Shown here in pieces: positions 20,656-28,975 of a stretch of 39,939 nucleotides of DNA (position 1 is its first letter; each line of letters opens with the position of its first letter). The position numbers and the translations under genes were made by a program. The notes beneath the pieces were generated by a model. It was given only the letters and a program-made list of their open reading frames with translations, searched no databases and had not been told where the DNA came from. Source of the DNA: a virus; the IMG/VR virus record IMGVR_UViG_3300009090_000002, positions 1 to 39,939 of that record. One strand, given 5' to 3'.

Positions 20656-21714
20656 CTAGGTTTTCGAGCACGCGATCACCTTGGTCCAAGCCGACCGATT
20701 GTCGAACGACGTGCCGGTGAAGGCCGGCGCGGCCACCGTGCCGAGCGGCGTCACGGTGCCGGTGCCGTTCGTGCCCGTCGCCGTCAGCGTGTGGGTGTGG
20801 GTCGCGAGCGCCGCGCCCGTGAAGACTTCCGCCGAGGTCACGCTTGACGACCCGGTCAGCGTCGGCACGCCCGCGGGCCAGGCCACCGTGCCGAGCGGCG
20901 TCACGGTGCCGGTGCCGTTCGTGCCCGTCGCCGTCAGCGTGTGGGTATGCGTCGCGAGGGCGCTGCCGGTGAAGGTCGGCGTCTGCGCGATCGCCTTCGC
21001 CACGCCGCCGGTCGTGGAGCTATCCGCGCCAGTCGTGAGCGCCGAGATGGTGCCGGCCGGCGTACCCGCCGTGACCGCCGAGCTCGTCGCACTCGATCCG
21101 GTGAAGGTCTCGGCCGAGGTCACACTGGACGACCCGGTAAAAGTCGGGACCCCCGCGGGCCACGCAATCGCGTTCAGCAGCGGCGTGACGGTGCCGGTCG
21201 CATTCGTCCCGGCGGGCGTGCCCGCGCTCACCGCGGAGCTCGTCGCGCTCGAGCCGGTGAAGGTCTGCGCCGAGGTGACACTTGACGATCCGGTGAAGGT
21301 CGGCGCGCTGTTGGTGCCGGCCGGCGTGATGGTGTCGCTGCCGCCGGTCGTGCCGACATCGCCGTTCGCGCTGACGGTGCCCAGGAGCGTCTTGCCGCTG
21401 AGCGCGCTGACTTCGGTGTAGCCCGTGGGACAGGTGCCCGAGGTCCGAAAGACGATCGAGCCGCTCGGGACGGGGGCACTCACGACCGGTTGAAGCGCGG
21501 TCCAGGCGTCGGTCGCCGTGCAGATGTAGACGCCCGCCGTCCCGCCAATCAGCACAAACGACGATCCGATCCAACAGGTCGACGGGAGCGCGGTGCCGGT
21601 GGTGAGGCCCGGCTGCGTCTGCCCGCGCAGCGCGGCGAACCAGGCCGCAGCGAGGCACGCGGCGGCGATCAGCCCCACGAGGTACCCCTTCATGGCGTCG
21701 GGGCTCCGACCCAT
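20656..21714 (-). CDS. Repeat-rich fibre-like protein with N-terminal hydrophobic leader (352 aa)
   Basis: ATG 21714 overlaps the TAA of the next protein (TAATG). A hydrophobic N-terminus (KGYLVGLIAAACLAAAWFAA) resembles a signal-anchor. Then comes SGTCPTGYTEVSALSGKTLLG, like the tail-collar motif of fibre tips, and about 230 residues of imperfect repeats built from TFTGSSSVTSAETFTG, ATSSAVTAGTPAGT and ATHTHTLTATGTNGTGTVTP. The repeats are Thr/Ser/Gly-rich, as in elongated beta-structured fibres. Likely a receptor-binding or surface-displayed protein. The hydrophobic leader is unusual for a fibre. Confidence 0.65.
   Translation of the reverse strand: MGRSPDAMKGYLVGLIAAACLAAAWFAALRGQTQPGLTTGTALPSTCWIGSSFVLIGGTAGVYICTATDAWTALQPVVSAPVPSGSIVFRTSGTCPTGYTEVSALSGKTLLGTVSANGDVGTTGGSDTITPAGTNSAPTFTGSSSVTSAQTFTGSSATSSAVSAGTPAGTNATGTVTPLLNAIAWPAGVPTFTGSSSVTSAETFTGSSATSSAVTAGTPAGTISALTTGADSSTTGGVAKAIAQTPTFTGSALATHTHTLTATGTNGTGTVTPLGTVAWPAGVPTLTGSSSVTSAEVFTGAALATHTHTLTATGTNGTGTVTPLGTVAAPAFTGTSFDNRSAWTKVIACSKT
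20731..20796. repeat. 66-bp direct repeat, copy 1, inside the fibre gene
   Basis: Bases 20731-20796 are identical to 20881-20946 (period 150 bp). They encode the repeated TLTATGTNGTGTVTPLGTVA unit on the minus strand. Nucleotide identity implies recent duplication or conversion. Confidence 0.85.
20881..20946. repeat. 66-bp direct repeat, copy 2, inside the fibre gene
   Basis: Second copy of the repeat at 20731-20796. The intervening segment encodes a variant of the SSSVTSAE unit. Shorter related units continue to about 21310. Confidence 0.85.
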
Positions 21715-23063
21715 TACGGCGTCCCGCCCAGGCAAATCCAGCCGAAGGTGTCCCCCGCGGTGAGGCCGGTGACGGTAAAGCCGGTCGTCGACCGCACGCT
21801 GATCTTGGGGGCGAGAATCACCGACGTGTAGTCGGTCAGCGTGCAGAAGGGCGCGAAGGAAAACGGGGGCGCCCCGAAGACGATGTCACAAGCGGTCGAG
21901 CCCGAGCCGGGCACCGCACTCCCCGCCGTGTTGCTCGAATGCGCCGAGACCACACCGGTGGAGCCCACCGAACAGTTGGCGACGGTCGGCACAGCGGTTC
22001 CGACATTCACCTCGAGACCGACCGTCGCGCCGGAGTTCTGCGACACCTTCATCAGGCCATCGGCCGAGGACTGCAGCACGGTCTTGTTCGTCCAGCCGAG
22101 CGTGCTCGACGTGCCGGCCGTGAAGTTACCGAGCGCGGTCGTGGTGCCCGTACTCAGCACGGTCAGCGGATAGCTGCTGCCGACGCCGTTGAGCGAGTAC
22201 GCGAGTCGCCAGCGCCCGGTCGGGGTGGCGGCGCTCGTCGGCAGGACTTCTGCGTAGAAGTCGATCGTCTTGCTCGCGCTCACCGTGTCCCAGGCGGTGC
22301 CGCGCCAGCGCAGCCGCGGCGACATCTGCACGGTGGTGGTGCCGTCCGAGGCGGTGCTATTGGCGACGATGACGCCATCGGTCGAGGTCACGGCAATCCC
22401 GGCGAGATTGAAGGTATCCGCCGTCGCCGTGGTGAGGCCGCCGGTAATCGAGGGCGAGGCGGTGTAGGCCGGCAGCACGCCGACACCGCCACTGGCCAGC
22501 ACTTGCCCGGGCGCGACATCCGCCACTTTCGAGAGCGTCGTCGCGGTGTCGGCACTCAAGAGGTCGCCAATCGCGTAACTCGCTTGCCCCGTGCCGCCGT
22601 TGGCGGCGGCCAGCGTGCCCGTCGCGCTCGACGCATCGTTCCCACGCGCCGTCGAGGCGGTGCCGCGCGTGAGCGTGACGTTGACCCCGCCGCTCGCGTA
22701 GACCGTGCAGCGCGCGCGCACGGCGCGCAGGCCGGGGTTGCTGATGGCGTACTGCCCGGTCGTCGTCGCGGTTGAGGCCACCACGCCGGTCGCGAGCTTG
22801 GTCGCCGTCACGGCAAACCAGCTCACGCCGTCCGCCGACGCTTCCCACGTCACGGTCGCGCTGAAGGTGCCGGTGACTTGAAACGTCAGGGTCGGCGCCC
22901 CCGGCGGCACCTGCCACGTCGCGCACGCCGTCGGCGCCGTGACGCACGCGGTGCCGGAGTCGACGACGCCAATGGTTTGCGGCGACGGCGGCACGGTCTG
23001 CGCGTGCAGCGACGCCGCCGCAAGCAGGACCGCCACGAGACACAGGAGGTTGGGGCGTCTCAT
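21714..23063 (-). CDS. Fibre-like protein with a Sec signal peptide (449 aa)
   Basis: ATG 23063 overlaps the upstream stop. MRRPNLLCLVAVLLAAASLH followed by AQ is a textbook signal peptide with cleavage after about residue 22. Mature sequence: a beta domain (TWQVPPGAPTLTFQVTG, VTWEASADGVSWFAVTA), the fibre motif LAAANGGTGQASYAIGDLL and DVAPGQVLASGGVGVLP, and a C-terminal beta domain with several Cys. GTGQASYAIGDLL-type motifs are typical of phage tail fibres. A signal peptide on a fibre-type protein is unusual; it may be displayed on the infected cell or processed during assembly. Confidence 0.7.
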   Translation of the reverse strand: MRRPNLLCLVAVLLAAASLHAQTVPPSPQTIGVVDSGTACVTAPTACATWQVPPGAPTLTFQVTGTFSATVTWEASADGVSWFAVTATKLATGVVASTATTTGQYAISNPGLRAVRARCTVYASGGVNVTLTRGTASTARGNDASSATGTLAAANGGTGQASYAIGDLLSADTATTLSKVADVAPGQVLASGGVGVLPAYTASPSITGGLTTATADTFNLAGIAVTSTDGVIVANSTASDGTTTVQMSPRLRWRGTAWDTVSASKTIDFYAEVLPTSAATPTGRWRLAYSLNGVGSSYPLTVLSTGTTTALGNFTAGTSSTLGWTNKTVLQSSADGLMKVSQNSGATVGLEVNVGTAVPTVANCSVGSTGVVSAHSSNTAGSAVPGSGSTACDIVFGAPPFSFAPFCTLTDYTSVILAPKISVRSTTGFTVTGLTAGDTFGWICLGGTP

Positions 23064-23398
23064 GTCGGCTCTGCCTCCGTCGCTGGAGTCCCAGCCGACG
23101 GCAGGGCGGCGGCATCGTCAGGGGCGGGTTCGGGTGCCGGCTCGGGCGCCGGCTCGGGTTCAGGCGGCGCCGCGGGCGGGTCGTGCGCGAGGTGCGCCGT
23201 GATCGTCGCCAGCGCGGCCCGCTGCTCGGCTTCCTGCGCGGCGTCCTGGGCGACCCAGCCGGGCGCAATCATCTTCGGATATTCGTGGAACGCGGGCCGG
23301 TCCACGCGCAGCGTCACATAGTCGTCCTCGGTGCCGACCACGGCGCCCGCCACCGCGCCCGTGACCGTCGCCGTCTCCCCGACTCGAAAGGTGCCCAT
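23060..23398 (-). CDS. Small protein with beta domain and Pro/Glu tail (112 aa)
   Basis: ATG 23398 has SD AAGGAG at 6 nt; an ATG six bases upstream would abut the SD. The first 50 residues are SH3-like in look (FRVGETATVTGAVAGAVVGT, DYVTLRVDRPAFHEYPK), followed by a helix and a PEPEPAPEPAPEPAP tail. No family is recognised. Lies between gp4-like connector and fibre genes in the late operon; possible head-tail accessory. Confidence 0.6.
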   Translation of the reverse strand: MGTFRVGETATVTGAVAGAVVGTEDDYVTLRVDRPAFHEYPKMIAPGWVAQDAAQEAEQRAALATITAHLAHDPPAAPPEPEPAPEPAPEPAPDDAAALPSAGTPATEAEPT

Positions 23399-23408
23399 CG
23401 TCATCTCC

Positions 23409-24167
23409 TTAGCCGTTCCCCAACGTGATGTCGTAGCCGGCGCCGCCGCCGGTGCGCGCGCCGATCGTCGCGAGCTCGTTCGGCAGATCCACCAGCCCAT
23501 GATTCGCGCGGCCGATCGCTTGCAGACTCGACACCGCCAGCCGCGCGGTCTCGGCATCCAGCGCGCGGCCATAGGGCGTCGCCAGCCGCCGCGCGAGGTT
23601 CGCCTCGAGCGCTTCGTCGTACCCCGGCGGGAAGGTGTAACTGGTCGTCAGATCCGCGAACTCGGCGACCATCTGGTCGAGGTAGAGCACCAGCGAGTTG
23701 GTCGCCACGGTCGGCACGGGCCAGAGCAACACGGCGCTGAGCCCCGCCGTGATCGTCGGGTCGTAATAGACGGCCTGAAATTCGGTACTGGTGTCCGCCT
23801 TGGTCGCGAGCGCGTCCCACTGCTGCTCGGTCAGGACCGGGACCGCGCGTTCGACGTTGGGCGTCGACGCGGTGTAGAGGATCGCGGCGCCGGTCACGCG
23901 CGCCGGGGTGGCCGGCCGCGGCGTGTTGATGCTGCCGCCCGTGCCGATCGTGTAGGGGCTCGCGGTGCTGCCGCGATTCGCGATCAGCGCCGTGACGACG
24001 CGCGCGCGCGCCGGGATCGGGCCGCTGCGGATCGCCCAGCCGCCGACGAGGCGATTCAGGCGCGCCAGCCCATCGGCCGCCGCGTCGGCGGGGATCGCTT
24101 CATCGACGGCGTAGACGTTGAGGAACCCGAACGCCCCCGCAATGAGGGCGTTCGCCGTGGTACTCAT
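23409..24167 (-). CDS. P22 gp4-like head-to-tail connector (252 aa)
   Basis: The protein begins MSTTANALIAGAFGFLNVYA and carries the conserved run of this podovirus connector family: LARLNRLVGGWAIRSGPIPA, PYTIGTGGSINTPRPATPA, WDALATKADTSTEFQAVYYD, LLWPVPTVATNSLVLYLD and PPGYDEALEANLARRLATPY. In P22, gp4 binds below the portal after packaging and provides the platform for gp10. The protein is longer than P22 gp4 (about 166 aa). No muramidase motif could be identified by eye. Confidence 0.85.
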   Translation of the reverse strand: MSTTANALIAGAFGFLNVYAVDEAIPADAAADGLARLNRLVGGWAIRSGPIPARARVVTALIANRGSTASPYTIGTGGSINTPRPATPARVTGAAILYTASTPNVERAVPVLTEQQWDALATKADTSTEFQAVYYDPTITAGLSAVLLWPVPTVATNSLVLYLDQMVAEFADLTTSYTFPPGYDEALEANLARRLATPYGRALDAETARLAVSSLQAIGRANHGLVDLPNELATIGARTGGGAGYDITLGNG

Positions 24168-24179
24168 GACGGGCCACGG

Positions 24180-24848
24180 CTACGCGAGGACCGGCGCGAC
24201 CGCCTGGCCGACGCTATAGGTCACGGTCATAAAACTGCGTCCGGCCGCCCCGGCGCCCGGTGTGACCGTACAGACGCCGATGACACTGCCCGCCGTCACG
24301 TAGAACGGCCCGGCTTTGGTCGAGGTCGCTTGCCCGAACACCCCCGTCGCCGAGACGAGATACGTCCCGTTCACGCCGCCCCAACTCGCCGAGCCGCCGG
24401 CCGCGCGCAAGGCTTCGCCCACGAGCAGATCGGTCGCGTTCAAGTTGGTGGAGGTGAACCAGCCGTTCGCGCTCTGCGCGTCGCCGCAGGTGAACCGCGC
24501 CGAGGCTTTCGACCACAGCACGCTCGACGTGACGACGATGTCCACGAGCGTCGCGCCGGCCGGAATCACCACCGTCCCGGTGAAGGTCGTCGAGGTCGCA
24601 TCCTCGACAAACGACACCGTCTTGCTGACGACGAACCCCGTCGCCGCATCGCCCGTGATGACGGGACTCGTGATGGTGGGCGTCGTGATCGTCGGCGCGG
24701 TCAGGGTTTTGTTCGTCAGCGTCTGCGTCGCGCTGAGGCTGGCGATCGCGCCGGTCGTGCCGATCGTGGGCGCACTGGTGAACGTCCAAGCGCCGGTGCA
24801 GTCGTAATCGCGCTGCGGCTGAAAGGCGCCGCCGATACTTTTGCTCAT
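24180..24848 (-). CDS. Fibre-like structural protein with LTNKTLTAPTI motif (222 aa)
   Basis: ATG 24848 overlaps the upstream stop. The N-terminal third has the head/tail-fibre motif SATQTLTNKTLTAPTITTPT followed by a beta-rich domain (VVIPAGATLVDIVVTSSVLW, WGGVNGTYLVSATGVFG). Such (T/L)TNKTL repeats are frequent in trimeric capsid- or tail-attached fibres. Its position between coat and connector genes suggests a capsid or neck fibre. Confidence 0.7.
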   Translation of the reverse strand: MSKSIGGAFQPQRDYDCTGAWTFTSAPTIGTTGAIASLSATQTLTNKTLTAPTITTPTITSPVITGDAATGFVVSKTVSFVEDATSTTFTGTVVIPAGATLVDIVVTSSVLWSKASARFTCGDAQSANGWFTSTNLNATDLLVGEALRAAGGSASWGGVNGTYLVSATGVFGQATSTKAGPFYVTAGSVIGVCTVTPGAGAAGRSFMTVTYSVGQAVAPVLA

Positions 24849-25276
24849 GGCTTGCGCGCCTTTCGTGCGCGGGGTTTCACCGGCGTCTCGGGAATCACCG
24901 GCAGGTGTTCGATGGTCTGCTCATCGATGGCCGCCGCTTCGGCTTGCGCCCGCGGACTCATCGTGCGATCGGAGGCCGCGCGGTTGGCCGCCAGGATCGC
25001 GTGCTCGCGATCCGTCGCGTGCAGGAGCGCGAGCGCGGCCTCCTGCCCCTCGCGGAACCCGCGCGACAAGAGATTCGCTTCCTGCACGTCGGTCTCGGCG
25101 ATCTGCGCGTCGACAATGACGGGCACCCCGGCCGGCGTGCGGCCGGCGCGGTGCAACCATTTCGGAAATTCGTGGTAGACGAACGGCTTGAGGCCCGGCC
25201 CGAACTCGGTCGGGCCAGCCTCCCACTTGATGCGTTCCTGAGCGTAAGCACTTTCTTGCGAGTGGAGAATTCCCAA
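24845..25276 (-). CDS. Hypothetical head-region protein (143 aa, TTG start)
   Basis: The start is TTG 25276, supported by a near-perfect SD (AAGGAGG, 5 nt). The sequence begins with GILHSQESAYAQERIKWEAG and contains KPFVYHEFPKWLHRAGRTP and VPVIVDAQIAETDVQEANLL, then a helical region and a Lys/Arg tail (KPRARKARKP). YHEFPKWLHR-type motifs recur in phage head-region proteins of unknown role. Related short motifs (HEYPKMI) occur in the protein at 23060-23398, which may indicate a shared fold or partner. Confidence 0.6.
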   Translation of the reverse strand: MGILHSQESAYAQERIKWEAGPTEFGPGLKPFVYHEFPKWLHRAGRTPAGVPVIVDAQIAETDVQEANLLSRGFREGQEAALALLHATDREHAILAANRAASDRTMSPRAQAEAAAIDEQTIEHLPVIPETPVKPRARKARKP

Positions 25277-25286
25277 GGCGCCCTCC

Positions 25287-25931
25287 TTACGTCAAGACGG
25301 TCGTCGAGCCAGTGACCGGCGACGCCAGGACGTTCCACAGCCCGGCATTCGCGACGATCGTGAACCCCGCGCCGGCAAACGCCGCCATCGTCGCGGTCGT
25401 GAACGGCGAGCCCGTGAGCCCGTTGTTCAAGAGCGCCGTCGCCGTGATCACATGCGCGTTCGCGGTCTGGTTGCTGAACGTCAACCGCAAGCCGTTCTGC
25501 GCGACGGTCGGCGCCGGGATCGTGCCAGTGGCGACGCCCGCCTTGGTCAGCACGTAGGTGGTGTTTTTGTCCGGCAGGGTGAGCGTGCCGAAGCTCGCGC
25601 CAAACACCTTGTAGTCCTCGACGGCCGGCGGTCGCTGCGTCGGCGACCCGGCCGCGATGTTCGGGAAGTCGGCGCCGTTCGCGCCGAGCGAGACCGGCGC
25701 GAGGATGTCGTGCGCGACGGCGAGGCTGCCCTCGCAGCCGCGGCTCCGTACTTTGATCGAGCCGCTCGCGAGCACGGTGACGAGGTACATGTACTCGCCG
25801 TCGATCTGCATCGGCTGGCCCATGCCCGAGAGCAGCAGGCCCACCGCGGGATACCCCGAGGTCGAGGTCAGTGAAAGTTGCGTGTCACTCGCGGTGCACG
25901 CCACGCTCAAGGTCGTATTGGTCAGCGCCAT
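25287..25931 (-). CDS. Beta-rich capsid-associated protein (214 aa)
   Basis: The product is a Thr/Ala-rich beta protein: LSVACTASDTQLSLTSTSG, QPMQIDGEYMYLVTVLASGS, IKVRSRGCEGSLAVAHDILA, and a C-terminal domain with ATALLNNGLTGSPFTTATMA. The N-terminal part resembles the short beta domains of head decoration or fibre-anchor proteins. It is encoded immediately downstream of the coat protein gene, where decoration genes often lie. Assignment by context; no family recognised. Confidence 0.55.
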   Translation of the reverse strand: MALTNTTLSVACTASDTQLSLTSTSGYPAVGLLLSGMGQPMQIDGEYMYLVTVLASGSIKVRSRGCEGSLAVAHDILAPVSLGANGADFPNIAAGSPTQRPPAVEDYKVFGASFGTLTLPDKNTTYVLTKAGVATGTIPAPTVAQNGLRLTFSNQTANAHVITATALLNNGLTGSPFTTATMAAFAGAGFTIVANAGLWNVLASPVTGSTTVLT

Positions 25932-25946
25932 GTTCGTGCCCCTTTC

Positions 25947-27167
25947 CTAGCTGAAGATCCGGAGCGCCATGCTCGGGAGAATCGACGCGATGCCGACCAA
26001 CATATCGATCCGCGTCGGCAGCTGATCGGTCTGGACCGACCACTGCTCGGCCATCCGCAGCGAGATCGCACTGTCGGGATCGGTGATGCGCTTGGCGCGC
26101 GCGCCGGGCAAGTCTTTCGGCAAGTCGGCCGCGACAAACGCGAACGCCGCCGGGTTGAACATGAGCGACGTCCGGGTGGCGGTCGCGGCCATCGTCGCCG
26201 CCACGGTGCCCGTGGCGCCGGTCCAGGTCACGACTGCGTTGTTCGCGGGCGAGCCGGTGACGGTCTGCAAGGCGCCGCTCGTGATGATGGCGGGGCTGAT
26301 CGCAAACGTCCCGGTCGTCGTGCCCGAGAGCGCCGCGGTCAAGGTGAACTGCTGCAGGTCGCCCGTGTCGTTTTTGCTGATCGGGTTGACGCTGTTCACG
26401 CCCGCACACGTAAACGTGTCGCCAGCGACCATCGCATAGGTGCCCATGCCGGACATGGCGAGGGTCGAGCCGGTCTGGCTCGCACTCGACACGATTGGCG
26501 TCGCGGTCGTGAACGTGCCGGTCGTGAAGGTCGGCATGTTCGGGTCCCAGCTCCAACTGTCGGCGCCCAGGGCCGGCCCGCTGAACTGGCCGCTCTTGAA
26601 GTTCTTGCTGATCTGCGCGGCGGGGTTGAAGAGCGCGAAGTTCGCGGCGAGGAGCTTGCTCTGCGCCTTCGGGTCGAGCACCACGACGAGGTCCTGCGGG
26701 ACGCCGACGTTGCGCAACTTCGCGATGCCGTCGGTGTAGGTCACATCGTCGGTAATCGCCGTGCCCGGCGTGCCAATCGAGTAGTAGACGGTCTTATGGA
26801 CTTCGGCGCCAGCGATGACATCGGCTTTGTTGGCCATCGCCTGTCCGGCGGGACGCGTGTAGCGGTCCTGCACTTCTTCGACCGCGACCGCGTCATCGGC
26901 CGACGACCACGCCATGCCGATCTGAAACTGATGGTTCAGGGAAATCGGCACGGTTTGATTCAGGATCGGCTGCGTGACGAGGACCTGGCCCTCGTTCACG
27001 ACCCAGAGTTGTTGAATCCGCGCCTGGACGGTGTAGCCCACGGCGCCGCCGCGGCCCGCCCACGCGCTGTCGTAACTGCGGTCGAACTGGCCGACGAGCT
27101 TGATGTTGTTCCGGTAGTTGAGGGCGACGTCTTTCGTCACGAAGCCCTGCGTGATGATCGTATTCAC
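25947..27167 (-). CDS. Major capsid protein, P22 coat family (406 aa)
   Basis: GTG 27167 start with a weak SD. The sequence follows the P22 coat (gp5) pattern: an N-terminal arm (TKDVALNYRNNIKLVGQFDR), the QARIQQLWVVNEGQ strand, MAWSSADDAVAVEEVQDRYT in the E-loop/spine region, PQDLVVVLDPKAQSKLLAAN, an inserted I-domain-like segment (MVAGDTFTCAGVNSVNPISK, FAISPAIITSGALQTVTG), and the conserved C-terminal DPDSAISLRMAEQWSV. HK97-fold shell protein. Scaffold and portal genes lie just upstream, as in P22-like phages. Confidence 0.9.
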   Translation of the reverse strand: MNTIITQGFVTKDVALNYRNNIKLVGQFDRSYDSAWAGRGGAVGYTVQARIQQLWVVNEGQVLVTQPILNQTVPISLNHQFQIGMAWSSADDAVAVEEVQDRYTRPAGQAMANKADVIAGAEVHKTVYYSIGTPGTAITDDVTYTDGIAKLRNVGVPQDLVVVLDPKAQSKLLAANFALFNPAAQISKNFKSGQFSGPALGADSWSWDPNMPTFTTGTFTTATPIVSSASQTGSTLAMSGMGTYAMVAGDTFTCAGVNSVNPISKNDTGDLQQFTLTAALSGTTTGTFAISPAIITSGALQTVTGSPANNAVVTWTGATGTVAATMAATATRTSLMFNPAAFAFVAADLPKDLPGARAKRITDPDSAISLRMAEQWSVQTDQLPTRIDMLVGIASILPSMALRIFS

Positions 27168-27206
27168 GGGCGCACACTCGCGGACCTGCCGCGACGCGCA
27201 CGCGAT

Positions 27207-28295
27207 CTAGCGACGGCGGCCGAAGTAGCGCTCGTGGTTGGCGAGCGACTGGTCGTCGTCGTCGGGCGGCGGGTCGCCGGTCGTCAGGGGGCCAGTCCGC
27301 ACCGGATTCGGCGGACGGGGGGCCGCGGGTGGTGACAGCCGGGCGGCCGATCCGGTCGAGGCGGCCTGCACCGGCGCTGGAGTCGTGAGGCGTTGCCCGA
27401 GCAACGTGAGTTCCCGGAAGAGCATCATCGGATTGCCGGCATATGCGGCAAGCGGCGCCACGTCCTCCGGGTGCGTGACGAGATGATAGGCCACTTCCAG
27501 GCCGGTCGGATCTTCGTAGACGAAGGCTTCGCCGAGGCCGCCGCGCAGGATCGCCGGGATGTTGGAGGTGGGCTGCATGACCAGCGCGTCGAAGTCGGCG
27601 TGTTTCGCGCGGGCTGCGGCGACGTTCACTTTCCACGCGGCTTCGATGCGTTGCGCCTCGGCGGCCCGCTGTTGCGCGGCCTCGTGCTCGACGCGGGCGC
27701 GCTCGCGCGCGGTCAGCGTCGTCTCCACTTTCCACTCGGTCAGCGCGTCGAGGTACGCGGGATCGCTGGTGCCGTAGGCGAACGTCTCGGGGTTGGGCTT
27801 CGCGGGCGCGGCGGCCGCCGCGGGCGGCATAACTGGCAAGGCGGCCGGCGGGGCGGGACGGGGCGCGGGGGCGGCGGGCGCCGCGCGGCGTTCAGCCAGC
27901 TCGGCGCGGCGCCGCAACTCGAAGACGCGGTTACTCTCGCCCGGCTGTTGCGTGATGTCCGCGCCGCTCGCGGCTTCGGCGTCCTTGATGCGCTTGGTGA
28001 GCGTGCCGATCGTCGCGACGTCGTCCGGCGCGGCTTGCTGGCTGATGGCGTGATGGCGCTGGCGAAAGCGGCCTTTGGCGTCGCGGGGGCCGGCGTCGGC
28101 TGGGTCGGCGTGCCCTTCAGGTGCAGGCTCAGCCGCAGCGGCTTCGCGGGCGGCGTCGCCGTAGCGCGCTTCGTGTTCGGCGAGGGTGGTGGGTTCGCCC
28201 TCGGCGTCGGGCGTGACGCCGCCCTGGTCGGCGGGAATGACCGGCTCAGCGACCGGCTCGGCCGCGGGGGCGGCGACAGCGGATTCGTCGGCCAT
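27207..28295 (-). CDS. Scaffolding-like protein (362 aa)
   Basis: ATG 28295 lies four bases after the upstream stop. The protein has an Ala/Glu/Pro-rich acidic N-terminus, Pro-rich linkers (APAAPAPRPAPPAALP), a coiled coil (TARERARVEHEAAQQRAAEA) and the typical WKVNVAAARAKHADFDALV, AYHLVTHPEDVAPLAAYAG segments seen in podovirus scaffold proteins. The C-terminus is charged (LANHERYFGRRR) as expected for coat-protein binding. Gene order portal-scaffold-coat supports the role: it guides capsid assembly and leaves or is degraded. Confidence 0.8.
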   Translation of the reverse strand: MADESAVAAPAAEPVAEPVIPADQGGVTPDAEGEPTTLAEHEARYGDAAREAAAAEPAPEGHADPADAGPRDAKGRFRQRHHAISQQAAPDDVATIGTLTKRIKDAEAASGADITQQPGESNRVFELRRRAELAERRAAPAAPAPRPAPPAALPVMPPAAAAAPAKPNPETFAYGTSDPAYLDALTEWKVETTLTARERARVEHEAAQQRAAEAQRIEAAWKVNVAAARAKHADFDALVMQPTSNIPAILRGGLGEAFVYEDPTGLEVAYHLVTHPEDVAPLAAYAGNPMMLFRELTLLGQRLTTPAPVQAASTGSAARLSPPAAPRPPNPVRTGPLTTGDPPPDDDDQSLANHERYFGRRR

Positions 28296-28299
28296 CAGA

Positions 28300-28509
28300 T
28301 CAGGTCTCCAGGTTCCACTGCAGACGGACCCCACAGCGCGGGCAGGTCGTCATGCTGGGCGTGAGCCGCGCGAGATGGTGGTCGTCCCGCTGCGACGGGG
28401 TCGCTTCACAGCGGGGACAGGCGTAGGTCCGGCTCGCGTCGCGCCAACCATGCCCCGACGTCACGATCACGACCGGCTCAGCGGCGGCGGCAACTGGTTC
28501 GTCAGCCAT
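28300..28509 (-). CDS. Zinc-ribbon protein before the scaffold (69 aa)
   Basis: ATG 28509 lies inside the end of the upstream gene (8-base overlap). Two Cys-X2-Cys pairs are clear: YACPRCEAT (about 31-34) and TTCPRCGVRLQWN (about 56-59), separated by a His-containing linker (RDDHHLARL). This is a classical zinc ribbon. Its N-terminus (MADEPVAAAAEPVV) resembles that of the scaffold (MADESAVAAPAAEPV), hinting at local duplication or a shared docking peptide. Role unknown. Confidence 0.7.
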   Translation of the reverse strand: MADEPVAAAAEPVVIVTSGHGWRDASRTYACPRCEATPSQRDDHHLARLTPSMTTCPRCGVRLQWNLET

Positions 28510-28975
28510 TGACTCCTTCGGGCTCGACCACGATTTCGCGTGTGAGCAGCGCGACCGTGTTTTGAAACGCCCGCTCTAACAGCTCCGGCGGCAGGTGCAG
28601 CGGATACACGCTGCCGCTGTGCGCCATCCCCGCCATCACGCAGTCCGCGATGAAGTCGAGCACGTCGATCAGGTTCACGTCGTCCGGCACGCCATCGGCC
28701 TCGCTCAAGTGATGGCGGTTCAGGCGCCGATGCCGATCCCACCAGTCATGGCGTGCGAAGCCGGTCAGGAAGTCCGCGTGGAAGCCGTCGAGGTCGGTGA
28801 GTTTGTCCGTGTCATGGTCGAGCATCGCCGTCGCAATCGCGCGGCTGAAGAACTGGAGCGCCTCGCGCACGTCGCGGATGTGCTGATGCGAACTCGCCAG
28901 CAGCGTCTCTTTCGTCACGCTGGTAAAGTCGCAGGTGCGTGTGTCGGCGGTCGGGCTCGGGTGGATGCGAATCAT
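28502..28975 (-). CDS. DUF5662-like phage protein (157 aa)
   Basis: ATG 28975 overlaps the upstream stop (ATGA). The sequence carries a highly characteristic run: SSHQHIRDVREALQFFSRAI, HDTDKLTDLDGFHADF, WWDRHRRLNRHHLSEADGVP, DDVNLIDVLDFIADCVMAGM and ERAFQNTVALL. Many His and Asp residues (HDxDK, RHHL) resemble a metal-binding HD-like helical fold. The family name is from memory and its function is unknown. It is common in phages next to structural genes. Confidence 0.75.
   Translation of the reverse strand: MIRIHPSPTADTRTCDFTSVTKETLLASSHQHIRDVREALQFFSRAIATAMLDHDTDKLTDLDGFHADFLTGFARHDWWDRHRRLNRHHLSEADGVPDDVNLIDVLDFIADCVMAGMAHSGSVYPLHLPPELLERAFQNTVALLTREIVVEPEGVNG

Noticed and set aside
23331-25178. 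A 615-codon plus-strand frame opposite the connector and fibre genes
   Set aside because: It spans several well-supported minus-strand genes and has Arg/Gly-rich shadow composition.
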